Source of the DNA: Chloroflexota bacterium
Lineage (GTDB): Bacteria; Chloroflexota; Limnocylindria; Limnocylindrales; CSP1-4
Assembly (NCBI GenBank): GCA_016200745.1
Contig: JACQEF010000333.1
Location: 1-12,800 of the forward strand
Length of the DNA: 12,800 bases
Reading direction: 5' to 3'
Shown: positions 1 to 7,971 of the stretch, in pieces
Layout of the letters: every line of letters starts with the position of its first letter
Numbering within the stretch: position 1 is the stretch's first letter
Translations under genes and position numbers: made by a program
The notes under the pieces: generated by a model
Seen by the model: the letters and a program-made list of their open reading frames with translations, nothing else
What the model was told of the DNA's origin: nothing
Databases searched by the model: none

Positions 1-3000
1 ACCGCGATCACGATCGTGAGGCCGGCCGTTCGCGAGGTCAGGACGAAGTCCGGGATGACCGCGGGGCAGGCCTGCGAGCCCGGGTTCACCGACAGGACGT
101 CGACGAACCCGCACAGCGGCCGCGACAGGACCCACAGCAACGCCGGCAGGATGAGCGCCAGCGCCGCCGCGACCCGGGCGACGAGCCACGTGTAGCGCGA
201 CGCGCCGTGCCACAGCTCGGCCACGAAGTAGGCGAGGGCGAGCACGACGAACGGGAGCGCGGTGTAGTAGTGGTACTGGAAGGCCGCCCGATCGATCCGC
301 GCCCAGGAAATCCACTGAGCGGCAAACCCGATCGTGATCAGCGTGAGCGCGAGACTGCGGCGCTTGTACGCCATGACTGCCGCGAAGGCCATGGCCGGGA
401 TCCCGAGCCACCAGATCACGGCGTTGCCCGCGTCGTAGATCGAGGCCGAGGTCGATGCCGCCAGGCCCTCCTGGTAGAACCAGACCGGCTTGAGGTCGAG
501 CGGCCAGGCCCACCACGGTGAGGACGCCGGGTGCGGGTCGGTCAGGCCGTTGTGGTAGCGGTACATCTGGCCGGTCAGGTCAAGCAGCGTCTGGCCGGTG
601 TGCCCGGGCGGCCAGTCCGCCCACAACCCCGGCCAGGCCGACACGATCCGGTGCCCCTCGACCATCGCCCACGGCAGGTACGAGAGCACGTAGACGGTCA
701 GCGGCAGAGCGATCAGGCAGGCCGCGGCCCAGATCAGGGGCAGCCCCAGGCTCGTGCCCGGCCGCAGCCAGCCGTCCGGGGCCGGGGCTGGCGGCTCGAG
801 CAGGCGGACCGGATCGTCGGGATCGGGTGGGCCGGCCAGCGGGCCGAACCCGCGTCGACCGCCGAGCGAGAAGAGGGCGACGATGGCGAGCGAGCCGAGT
901 CCGAGCGCGATGGCCAGCAACAGCGGCGTGACCGACACCGGGCCGAGCGCATACGCGGTCTGCAGCTTCCCGACCGCCAGCGCCCCGAAGAAGATGATCG
1001 TCCCGAGCGCGCCCGGAGCGACGACCGCCAGCCGGAGCTCATCGTCGGTCCAGGCGATCGGGTGGAGGATGGCGACCACGACGGCCAGCAGGGTGAGGGC
1101 GACCATGATCAGCAGGAACGTCAGGTTCCCGAAGCCTCCCCCACCGGGCACGCTGATCGCCATGTAGCCGAGCACGGCGGTCAGCCCGATCATCCCCAGG
1201 ATCGCGAGCAACCGGCCGAGCGCGCTTCGGACGAGCAGCAGCAGGACCAATGCGCCGATGGCGTAGGCGGCGACCCATTTGCTCGCCAGCGCGAGGCCCA
1301 GGAGCACGCCCACGATCGGCATGCCGAGCCAGAATGCGAGCCGGCCGCGCCACCACCCGGTCCAGATTGCCGCGAACACGGTGTACGCGGCCACGATGAA
1401 CAACCCCACGTAGACGTCGTTCATGCCGATCCGTGCCTGGACGAAGAACATCCCGTCGACCAGTACGAACAGGCCGGCAAGGACCGCCACGAGCCGGCGG
1501 CGGAACAGGATCCGCGCCAGCAGGAAGAGCAGACCGGCGGTCAGCGCGCCGGCGATCACGCCGGGCAGGCGCCAGGCGAACGCGTGGGAGCCGATCGCAA
1601 TCGACGCGGTCGTGCCGTCGCCGGCGAAGACGAGCAGCTGCTGGCGGTCGGCCGACGGGTAGTCGGCGGCGACGTCGGCGGCCAGCGCCGACGGCGCGAA
1701 CCCGGCCGGCAGCCGCGCGTCGGCGAAGACGGCGTTGGCGTGGGGCTCGACGACGTAGACCGTCCATGGATCCGTATCCGATCCGGTCGAGCCCGGGATC
1801 CTGCCCAGGATGTGGACCATCTGGGTGGCGGCGTCGTAGACGATCCGCGTCGCCGGGGCCGGGAGCGGGTACTTGCCCTGGTCGACCGGGCCGTCCTTGG
1901 CCGCGTCACCGCCAATGGCGAAGACCTCGTAGCCCGGGGCGTCCGGACGCCCGGTTGTCGCATACAGCCTCGGGTTGTCCAGGCCGGTGACCATCGCAAG
2001 GCCCTTGGCGCCGCCCTCCAATGGCATGGTGGTGATCAGAGACACGCGAGCGGGGTCGATGAAGGCGACGCCGCCGCTCGTGGCGACCGCGACGCGCCCG
2101 ACCTCCTCGACGCCGATCCCCGGCAATCGGCCGTCGGCGATGGCCTTGTCCAGCGCCTTGCGGACGTCCCCGGTCCCGGGGCTCCCCAGCACGACCGTCG
2201 TCCCCGATGCGGGACTCGCCAGCTTCGTCTCGTAGTCCGCGGCGGTCCCTCCGAGGATGTCCGCGAGCGACGACGCCGCCGCCTTCGGATCCGGGACGTC
2301 GGCCACGGTTGCCACGAGGGCCGACCCGGAGCCGCCGAGGGCGAGATCCGCGATGCCGGGCAGGTCCAGGCTCCCGGCGACCTCGCCGCTCACGAGATCG
2401 ACCACGCTCAGCCGGCCGGCCGAGGCGGCCACGACGGACGTCCCGTCGGCGGTCAGCAGGAGGTGACCGACGGGATGGTCGAGGGTGGCCAGCACCCTGG
2501 GTGACGGCCCGAGGTCCACCGCGACCGATCCGAGCGCCGTCGCGTCCAGGGTCGCGACCCGGCCGTCGTCGTAGCCGAGGAGCAGCTGTCGCCCGATGGG
2601 GTCGAAGGCCAGGGTGGCGGCTCCTGCGGCCGGAACGACCGAGATCAGTGCTCGCGTGGCCAGGTCGTAGGTCCGAATCTCGCTGCCGGTCGCCACGTGC
2701 AGCCGGTCGCCGGCCTGTCCGCCCGGGGACTCCGGGTCCACCCGGCGCGGCTCGATCACCGCATCGCGGACCGGGACACCCAGGGCGTTGGTGGCGTCGA
2801 CGTGGTCGCCGCCCCACAGCACCAGGCCGGCCGCCATCGCGTACTTGGCCAGGTGCGGGTGGGTCCACTCGTAGATGTCGTGCGACAGGCCGTACCGCCA
2901 GTCCTGGAGGAACTCCGTCGCGGTCCGCGCGTGATAGACCTCGTCGAAATGCATCTGGTACGGCTCGGCGAGCCGAAACGTCCGGAACAGGAGGCTGCCG

Positions 3001-4877
3001 ACCACCAGCACGACGAGCAGCCAGAGGTCCAGCCGATCGAGCCGGCCGCCGCGCTCGCGAACGAGAAGCGCGCTCCGATCCGGGCGGATCGGCCGGTCGC
3101 CGAGCCTCGACCGGAGCCAGCCGACCACGCCGAGCTCGGCCAGGCCGGGGCGGACGGACCAGGTCGGGAGTCGCACGCCGCCGGCGCCAGCGGGTTCGGG
3201 AGAGGGCTCGGATGCCGGGATCCCAGGGGCGTCGAGGTCGGGGGCGACCGGTGGGGGAGAGCCGGCCAGGGCAAGGGTCGGCGGCGCGGGCACGGCGACC
3301 CCCAACGGCTCGCGCCGGTCGAAGGCCACCGCACCGGGCGACCCCGCGTCCGACGCCACTGCGTCGTCGGCGGCCGGCGGCTCGACCCAATCCCCCTCGT
3401 GGTCCCACGTTCCGGCCATGGCAAGCTCATCGTCGAGGGCCCGGCGGCTGTCGCGCCGGAGTTGGACGAACGCCCATGCGAACGCCACCGTGTGGGCGAT
3501 CGCCACGATCGTCACGCCGGTCTGGGACCGGATGGCACCACCGATGCCGAGCCAGTCCGTCACCGACGGGTTGTCGGGGTAGAGCGTGGTCAGGACCACG
3601 TACATGTTGGCGAACGTCGCGGCGGTCAGCGCGACGTAGGCCCACCGCCAACGCCACGAAACGGCGGCCAGGATCACCCCGACCGCGAAGAACGGATAGC
3701 CATAGCGCTCGTGGACGCGCGTCGGCACGGCGAAGAACGCGAGCGCCAGCACGGCGACGCCGACGAGCACGGTCAGGCGGTCCGGGCGGCGGGCCACGAC
3801 CCACAGGACGAGGAGCATCGAGGCAAGCAGCAGCACGGTGCCGACCAGGACCGCCGGAACGCCCGCCAGGGTCGCGACGCCGGCGCCGCACTGGTCGGCA
3901 CAGCCGGCGAAATCGCAGATCCAGGCACTCGAGCTGGCGAGGCTGTTCCCCAGGTCCCCCGGCACGAGCGCCCACAGGTTGTAGGCGTTCACCGTCAGGT
4001 ACGGGTAGCCGCCGGCGGCCTTCGCGATCTGCTCCAGCAGCCCCGAGCTGACGAACGGGGCCTGGCCGCCGATACCCACCACGGACAGGCCGAATGGCAG
4101 AGACAGGACCACCGCGGTGAGGTAGCCGGCAAGTGCGGTCGTCACGATGCGGATGGGGCGCCCGGTCCGCACCGGGTCGCCGGCCCCGCCGGCCGGCCAG
4201 AGCGCACGCCGGACGGTGACGATCGCCACGAGCGGGATCAGGATTCCGAGTTGGGGTTTGATGATCGCGGCGACGACCGCGAAGATCGCCGCGCGCTCCG
4301 GCCTGTCGCGCCAGATCTCGCGCAGGCCGAGCAGGAGGAACACGACGCCGACCGAGTCGACCTGGCCCCAGACGACGCTGTCGAACCACGAGATCGGGTT
4401 GAGCACCGCGACGGCGGCCGCGGCAAGGGCCAGGCGCCGGCGCCCGCCGAGCTCGAGGACCATCGAGTGGACCAGCCAGCCGACGGCGAGGTCGGCCAGG
4501 ATCGGCAGCGCCTTGAGGTCGAGGTCGGTGAGGAACCCGACCGACGGGATCGAACCGATCCCGGGCAGGGCGTGGAGCACATTGCCGAGCACGCCCACGA
4601 ACCACAGGCCGAGCAGGTAGCCGGGCGTGTAGTCGTGGAAGAAGGGGCGGTCGTAGAACCCGTACGGGCCGTTCGCGGCAAGATCGGACATCCAGGCACG
4701 GAACGCGCCGATGTCGACGCCGAACCCGGAGCCCGGGATGAGTTGTGCGATGATGAGGCGGAGGGCGAGCCCGGCTGCGAGGACCACGAGGACCGCGCCG
4801 ACGGTTTCCCGCGTTCCGGTCGCCCGCGACGGCGCTCCTGTGCCTCGCCCGGTCCCACCGAACGCGGGGCCAGTCAC
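1..4877 (-). CDS. Fused GT-C glycosyltransferase + protein O-mannosyltransferase (PMT/GT39-like), C-terminus beyond the window
   Basis: Seen: one open frame without stops from GTG 4877 to the left edge, 1625 codons. GTG 4877 is preceded by AGGAG (4887-4891, 9-base spacing); GTG 4895 is an alternative. Residues 1 to about 485 form a polytopic module with VDIGAF near residue 55, HDYTPGYL, WGQVDS near 170, KPQLG near 206 and VHERYGYPF near 385, the pattern of Gpi18/COG5542-type mannosyltransferases. A Pro/Ala-rich linker follows (about 490-610). A second module has a membrane span, the PMT signature FDEVYHAR (acidic pair about D645/E646), THPHLAK, a propeller-like insertion (about 704-1092), HAFAWRLPG, VDGMFFVQARIGMND (about 1137-1151) and AFQYHYYTALPF, typical of the C-terminal four-helix PMT domain. 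Known: PMTs transfer mannose from polyprenyl-phosphate-mannose to Ser/Thr of exported proteins at the membrane. Inferred: envelope protein O-glycosylation. ATG 3419 is in the same frame, so a separate PMT start there cannot be excluded. Divergent from the 4973 operon. Confidence 0.85.
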   Translation of the reverse strand, partial: MTGPAFGGTGRGTGAPSRATGTRETVGAVLVVLAAGLALRLIIAQLIPGSGFGVDIGAFRAWMSDLAANGPYGFYDRPFFHDYTPGYLLGLWFVGVLGNVLHALPGIGSIPSVGFLTDLDLKALPILADLAVGWLVHSMVLELGGRRRLALAAAAVAVLNPISWFDSVVWGQVDSVGVVFLLLGLREIWRDRPERAAIFAVVAAIIKPQLGILIPLVAIVTVRRALWPAGGAGDPVRTGRPIRIVTTALAGYLTAVVLSLPFGLSVVGIGGQAPFVSSGLLEQIAKAAGGYPYLTVNAYNLWALVPGDLGNSLASSSAWICDFAGCADQCGAGVATLAGVPAVLVGTVLLLASMLLVLWVVARRPDRLTVLVGVAVLALAFFAVPTRVHERYGYPFFAVGVILAAVSWRWRWAYVALTAATFANMYVVLTTLYPDNPSVTDWLGIGGAIRSQTGVTIVAIAHTVAFAWAFVQLRRDSRRALDDELAMAGTWDHEGDWVEPPAADDAVASDAGSPGAVAFDRREPLGVAVPAPPTLALAGSPPPVAPDLDAPGIPASEPSPEPAGAGGVRLPTWSVRPGLAELGVVGWLRSRLGDRPIRPDRSALLVRERGGRLDRLDLWLLVVLVVGSLLFRTFRLAEPYQMHFDEVYHARTATEFLQDWRYGLSHDIYEWTHPHLAKYAMAAGLVLWGGDHVDATNALGVPVRDAVIEPRRVDPESPGGQAGDRLHVATGSEIRTYDLATRALISVVPAAGAATLAFDPIGRQLLLGYDDGRVATLDATALGSVAVDLGPSPRVLATLDHPVGHLLLTADGTSVVAASAGRLSVVDLVSGEVAGSLDLPGIADLALGGSGSALVATVADVPDPKAAASSLADILGGTAADYETKLASPASGTTVVLGSPGTGDVRKALDKAIADGRLPGIGVEEVGRVAVATSGGVAFIDPARVSLITTMPLEGGAKGLAMVTGLDNPRLYATTGRPDAPGYEVFAIGGDAAKDGPVDQGKYPLPAPATRIVYDAATQMVHILGRIPGSTGSDTDPWTVYVVEPHANAVFADARLPAGFAPSALAADVAADYPSADRQQLLVFAGDGTTASIAIGSHAFAWRLPGVIAGALTAGLLFLLARILFRRRLVAVLAGLFVLVDGMFFVQARIGMNDVYVGLFIVAAYTVFAAIWTGWWRGRLAFWLGMPIVGVLLGLALASKWVAAYAIGALVLLLLVRSALGRLLAILGMIGLTAVLGYMAISVPGGGGFGNLTFLLIMVALTLLAVVVAILHPIAWTDDELRLAVVAPGALGTIIFFGALAVGKLQTAYALGPVSVTPLLLAIALGLGSLAIVALFSLGGRRGFGPLAGPPDPDDPVRLLEPPAPAPDGWLRPGTSLGLPLIWAAACLIALPLTVYVLSYLPWAMVEGHRIVSAWPGLWADWPPGHTGQTLLDLTGQMYRYHNGLTDPHPASSPWWAWPLDLKPVWFYQEGLAASTSASIYDAGNAVIWWLGIPAMAFAAVMAYKRRSLALTLITIGFAAQWISWARIDRAAFQYHYYTALPFVVLALAYFVAELWHGASRYTWLVARVAAALALILPALLWVLSRPLCGFVDVLSVNPGSQACPAVIPDFVLTSRTAGLTIVIA
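1600..2765 (-). other. Beta-propeller-like domain inserted in the first extracytoplasmic loop of the PMT module
   Basis: This stretch encodes about 390 residues between THPHLAK and HAFAWRLPG, two segments that lie close together in ordinary PMTs. It contains repeating beta-strand units of YVTN/WD40 style, for example RLHVATGSEIRTYDLATRA, LAFDPIGRQLLLGYDDGRV, HLLLTADGTSVVAASAGRL, VGRVAVATSGGVAFIDP and QLLVFAGDGT. The unit pattern is a hydrophobic strand, a Gly/Asp turn, then a second strand ending in a V-D/F-D pair. No membrane spans are seen inside it. The blade number cannot be fixed by eye. A possible role is recognition of protein or glycan substrates on the outer face (inference). Confidence 0.7.
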
Positions 4878-4972
4878 CGGGAACGGCTCCTGCACGAGCG
4901 TGGAAGGTGGATCGGAGCGTAGCACAGGGCGGCCTGCCGGACGCCGACACCGGCCCGTGGTCCGACCCTCGA
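4878..4972. other. Divergent intergenic region between the two glycosyltransferase operons
   Basis: These 95 bases separate the start of the minus-strand fused transferase from the likely start of the plus-strand GT-C operon, so promoters for both directions should lie here or just inside the genes. No convincing paired -35/-10 elements are seen on either strand. The best minus-strand candidate is a weak extended -10-like TGCTACGCT around 4914-4922. Confidence 0.4.
4887..4891 (-). promoter_or_regulatory. Ribosome binding site deciding the start of the fused GT-C/PMT gene
   Basis: On the minus strand AGGAG lies 9 bases upstream of GTG 4877. The frame is open further upstream (GTG 4895, GTG 4979), but those codons have no comparable purine-rich motif, and GTG 4979 would run into the divergent gene. 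Confidence 0.5.
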
Positions 4973-6376
4973 ATGGCACGCTGGATGTCCGTGCTGATCG
5001 GGTTGCTGCTCGCCCTCGGCGCGATGGCGGTGTACCTCGCCACCCGGACCGACCGCTACTACGACCACTTCGTGTGGCAGGCGGCCGCCTTCCTCGAAGG
5101 CCACGCGGCCATCCGCTACCCGGTCGATGCCAGCGGGACGTTGCACGGCAACCTCTACTTCCAGGATGTCCTGCCCGTCACCACGACGGATGGCGTGCCG
5201 CGCGGGTTGCTGCCGTTCCCGCCGTTGCCGGCGGTCATCCTGCTGCCCTTCGTGGCGCTGTGGGGCCTCGCCACGGACGCCCAGACGATCTTCACGATCC
5301 TCGCCGCCGTCGATGTTGCGATCTGCTGGTGGGCGCTCGCCGCCCTCCGGATCCGGCCGGCCGTGCGGCTGGGCGTAACGGTCTTCTTCGCGATCGGGAC
5401 GGTCTTCTGGTTCACCGCCCAGGTCGCGACCACGTGGTACCAGGCCCACATCGTGGCGGTCGGCCTGACCCTCCTCGCCATCGGGGTCGTGCTGCGTGGC
5501 CACCACGAGCCGGAGCTGGCCGCCGAGCGGGCCGTTGAACGGGCGTCGTCGGCCACCGGCGGGTCCGCGCTCCGGGCCGTCCTCCGCGTCGATCGCCGCC
5601 AGTTCGTTGGTGGCCTGCTCTTCGGTCTTGCCTGCACGGCGCGCCTGACGGTCGTCTTCGGGGCGCCGTTCTTCGCCTTGGTGGGCTCGGGCGGTGGCGT
5701 TCGGCGGCGCGCCTGGTCGGCCGGTCTGGGGGCCGCGCTGCCGATCGGGATCCTCGTGCTCTACAACCTGGCGACGACTGGCCACGTCTTCCATCCCGCC
5801 TACGAGTACCTCTACGCTCTCGAGGCGAACGGCTACCCGAGCCTCGGCTACCACCCGGACTGGTCGATGGAAGACCCGCGCTACCTGGTCCAGAACGTCG
5901 GGATCGCCCTGTTCAGCCTGCCCGACATCCTGCCCCGGTTCCTCCCGGACAGCGTGGCGGTCCAGCCCGTGGCCGTCTGCACGGATCCCGGCGCCGTCCG
6001 CGGCCTGTTCGACCTGGCCTGCCCGCTGGCGGTGCCGCGGGACGTCGGCATGAGCGTGATCCTGACCAGTCCGGCCTACCTGCTCGCGCTTCCGGTCGTG
6101 GGCCGCCTGGCTCGGAGCCGGCTGGTCGCGGGCGCCCTCCTCGCCGTGCTCCTGATCACGCTCGCCAACCTGATGCACTTCAGCCAGGGCTGGGTCCAGT
6201 TCGGCTACCGGTTCAGCCTGGACGCGGCGCCGTTCGCGCTGGTGCTCGTGGCGATCGGCGCGGAGCGCCTGGTCGCCAGCCGGCGATGGGGAACGGCGCT
6301 CGTGACGGGGCTCATCGCCGTGTCGATCGCGGTCAACCTGTGGGGCGTGATCTGGAGCCGGCTGCTCGGATGGTGA
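4973..6376 (+). CDS. Polytopic GT-C-like membrane glycosyltransferase, family not assigned
   Basis: Seen: about 467 residues with many hydrophobic spans. A short N-terminus (MARWMSVLIG) enters the first span directly. The first outer loop has RTDRYYDHFVWQ, with Asp31 in the place where GT-C enzymes carry their acidic catalytic motif, followed by AIRYPVDASG. Later motifs are TWYQAHIVAVG, LACTARLTVVFG, AYEYLYALEANGYPS and, near the C-terminus, QFGYRFSLDAAPFALV, reminiscent of the conserved C-terminal helices of ArnT/PMT-type proteins. Start: ATG 4973 was chosen; ATG 4985 and GTG 4907 are in frame and none has a clear ribosome binding site. The stop overlaps the start of the next gene (ATGGTGA at 6370), so translation is probably coupled. 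Inferred role: transfer of a sugar from a polyprenyl-phosphate donor at the outer membrane face. Acceptor unknown. Confidence 0.75.
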   Translation: MARWMSVLIGLLLALGAMAVYLATRTDRYYDHFVWQAAAFLEGHAAIRYPVDASGTLHGNLYFQDVLPVTTTDGVPRGLLPFPPLPAVILLPFVALWGLATDAQTIFTILAAVDVAICWWALAALRIRPAVRLGVTVFFAIGTVFWFTAQVATTWYQAHIVAVGLTLLAIGVVLRGHHEPELAAERAVERASSATGGSALRAVLRVDRRQFVGGLLFGLACTARLTVVFGAPFFALVGSGGGVRRRAWSAGLGAALPIGILVLYNLATTGHVFHPAYEYLYALEANGYPSLGYHPDWSMEDPRYLVQNVGIALFSLPDILPRFLPDSVAVQPVAVCTDPGAVRGLFDLACPLAVPRDVGMSVILTSPAYLLALPVVGRLARSRLVAGALLAVLLITLANLMHFSQGWVQFGYRFSLDAAPFALVLVAIGAERLVASRRWGTALVTGLIAVSIAVNLWGVIWSRLLGW

Positions 6377-7971
6377 GCCGCCGCCTCCCGTGGGGGCTCG
6401 TGCCGCCGTTCCTGGTCGCCGTGGCGGCGTTCGGCGCGGCCCGTGTGGCCCTTCTGCCCGGTGTCGCGTTCTGGGACACCGGCGAGCTCCAGACCGTCGG
6501 GCCGCTGCTCGGCACCGCCCATCCGACCGGCTTCCCGACCTACGTGCTGCTGGGTTGGCTCGCCTCCGTCGTGCTCCAGCCGTTCGGCGAGCCAGCCTTC
6601 CGGATGAACCTGCTCAACGCCATCTTCCTGGCCACGGCGGCCGGGGTCACCGTGGACCTCGTGCGCGCCCTGACCCGCTCCACCGCGCTGGGCGTGCTGG
6701 CGGGCCTCGGACTGGCGCTGACGCCGATCGCGTGGGCGATCGGCACCCACGCCGACGCCCACGCGCTCTACCTGGTCTTCGTCGTCGTGCTGCTCCGACT
6801 GCTGCTCGCGTGGGAGGGCCGTGTCCGCTGGGACGCGGGCGGCTGGGGCGGCGGCGGTTCGGGGAGCGGCGGGCCAAGGAGCCGGGGGCGAAGCGCCGGC
6901 GACCTCGGCGATCGCTACCTGGTCGCCGCGGCGGGGGTGTACGGGCTCGGGCTCGGCACCCATTCGCTGATCCTGCTGCTGGCACCCGCGGTTGGGCTGT
7001 TCGTGCTCGCGGTGGACCCGGAAATCCGGCAGCGTCGCCGCCTGGTCGCGACCTGCGTCGCCGCGCTGGCGATCGCCACGGCGCTCGTCTACCTCGAGCT
7101 GCCGCTGCGAGCGGGACCGTTCCGTGCCCCTCTGGTCTACGGCCGGCCCGACACCTGGGACGGCTTCTGGTACGTGGCGCTCGGTCAGCAGTTCATGGGC
7201 AGTCTCGTCGATCCGTTCGGCGACCTGCCCCGCAAGCTGGGCGATCTGGCCCGCCTGTCGCTCGACCAGTTCGGTCCGCTGGCGCCGCTGATCCCGCTCG
7301 GCTTCGTCGCCACCGCCCGGCGACGGCCGCGGTACGCCCTGCTCACGGGCCTGGCGCTCGTGCTGATCTGCTTCTTCGCCGCGTCCTACGAGAACGCCGA
7401 CATCGACCGCTACTACCTCGTCCCGATCCTGATCGCCTGGGTCTGGCTGGCGGTCCTGGCACGCGCCGGGGCTGACTGGTTGGCGGCGACGTTCGGGCGG
7501 TGGACCGCGCCCATGGCCGGCCCTGGCCGGGTGGGCGCCATCCTGACCGCGCTGGCCGCAGCCCTCCTGCTGGTTCCGACCGCGCTGGCCGCTCCGACCC
7601 GCCTGGCCGCGGTCGACGAGAGCGGGGACCGTTCGGCCGCGGACTGGACGGATCGGGCGCTCGACCGCATGGAGCCCGACGCGGTCATCGTGAGCTGGTG
7701 GAGCTTCTCCACGCCGCTATGGTATGCACAGCGCGTCGAGGGCAGACGCCCCGACCTCACCATCATCGACGATCGGACGCGCCTCGACGACGGACTTGGA
7801 GAGCTCACCGACGTGATCGACGCCAACCTCGGGGCCCGCCCCGTCTACGTCATCCGCTCCGACCCGGAGGAAGTCGTCCGCCTGTCCGCCCGCTACCGGC
7901 TCGAGCCGATCGACGGGGTGGTCGGATTCGACCTGACACGGGTCGTCGCCCGGCTCGGGGCCGGCTCGTGA
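6370..7971 (+). CDS. DUF2723 family membrane protein, TMEM260-like candidate O-mannosyltransferase
   Basis: Seen: 533 residues. The N-terminal span is followed by AFWDTGELQTVGPLLG (D36-E39) and GTAHPTGFPTYVLLG, the hallmark of DUF2723 (usually D-S/T-G-E then HPPGYP). Then come IGTHADAHALYLVF, a Gly/Ser-rich hydrophilic loop at 6829-6903, LGTHSLILLLAP, YENADIDRYYL, and a soluble C-terminal part (about 410-533) with AVIVSWWSFSTPLWYAQRVE and a Rossmann-like YVIRSDPEEV segment. Known: the eukaryotic DUF2723 protein TMEM260 is a protein O-mannosyltransferase (CAZy GT117) using dolichol-phosphate-mannose; bacterial members are mostly uncharacterised. Inferred: a lipid-linked-sugar-dependent transferase acting outside the membrane. 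Start ATG 6370 overlaps the upstream stop by 7 bases; GTG 6373 is possible. Its TGA overlaps the GTG of the GT2 gene. Confidence 0.85.
   Translation: MVSRRLPWGLVPPFLVAVAAFGAARVALLPGVAFWDTGELQTVGPLLGTAHPTGFPTYVLLGWLASVVLQPFGEPAFRMNLLNAIFLATAAGVTVDLVRALTRSTALGVLAGLGLALTPIAWAIGTHADAHALYLVFVVVLLRLLLAWEGRVRWDAGGWGGGGSGSGGPRSRGRSAGDLGDRYLVAAAGVYGLGLGTHSLILLLAPAVGLFVLAVDPEIRQRRRLVATCVAALAIATALVYLELPLRAGPFRAPLVYGRPDTWDGFWYVALGQQFMGSLVDPFGDLPRKLGDLARLSLDQFGPLAPLIPLGFVATARRRPRYALLTGLALVLICFFAASYENADIDRYYLVPILIAWVWLAVLARAGADWLAATFGRWTAPMAGPGRVGAILTALAAALLLVPTALAAPTRLAAVDESGDRSAADWTDRALDRMEPDAVIVSWWSFSTPLWYAQRVEGRRPDLTIIDDRTRLDDGLGELTDVIDANLGARPVYVIRSDPEEVVRLSARYRLEPIDGVVGFDLTRVVARLGAGS

Noticed and set aside
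8..19. Perfect 12-base palindrome TCACGATCGTGA at the left edge
   Set aside because: It lies within the coding sequence of the PMT C-terminal helices (Ile/Val codons), with no promoter context. It is probably chance.
531..2504. 657-codon plus-strand open frame
   Set aside because: It is antisense to the PMT module. Its translation is Arg/Gly/Asp/His/Gln-rich without recognisable domains, while the opposite strand gives clear PMT and propeller motifs. Long antisense frames are expected at this GC content.
3417..3419. ATG 3419 as the start of a separate PMT gene
   Set aside because: The upstream frame is continuous with no stop and encodes a full GT-C module, so a single fusion is the simpler reading. 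An internal start is still possible.
2697..4922. 741-codon plus-strand open frame
   Set aside because: It is antisense to the fused transferase, with His/Arg/Asp/Gln-rich low-complexity composition and no hydrophobic pattern; a GC-driven shadow.
3427..5043. 538-codon minus-strand open frame
   Set aside because: It overlaps the fused transferase in another frame and is extremely Arg/Pro-rich. The adjacent frame carries membrane spans and GT-C motifs.
4874..6178. 434-codon minus-strand open frame
   Set aside because: It is antisense to the GT-C gene, Gln/Asp/Arg/His-rich, with no domain. The plus frame is clearly membrane-like.
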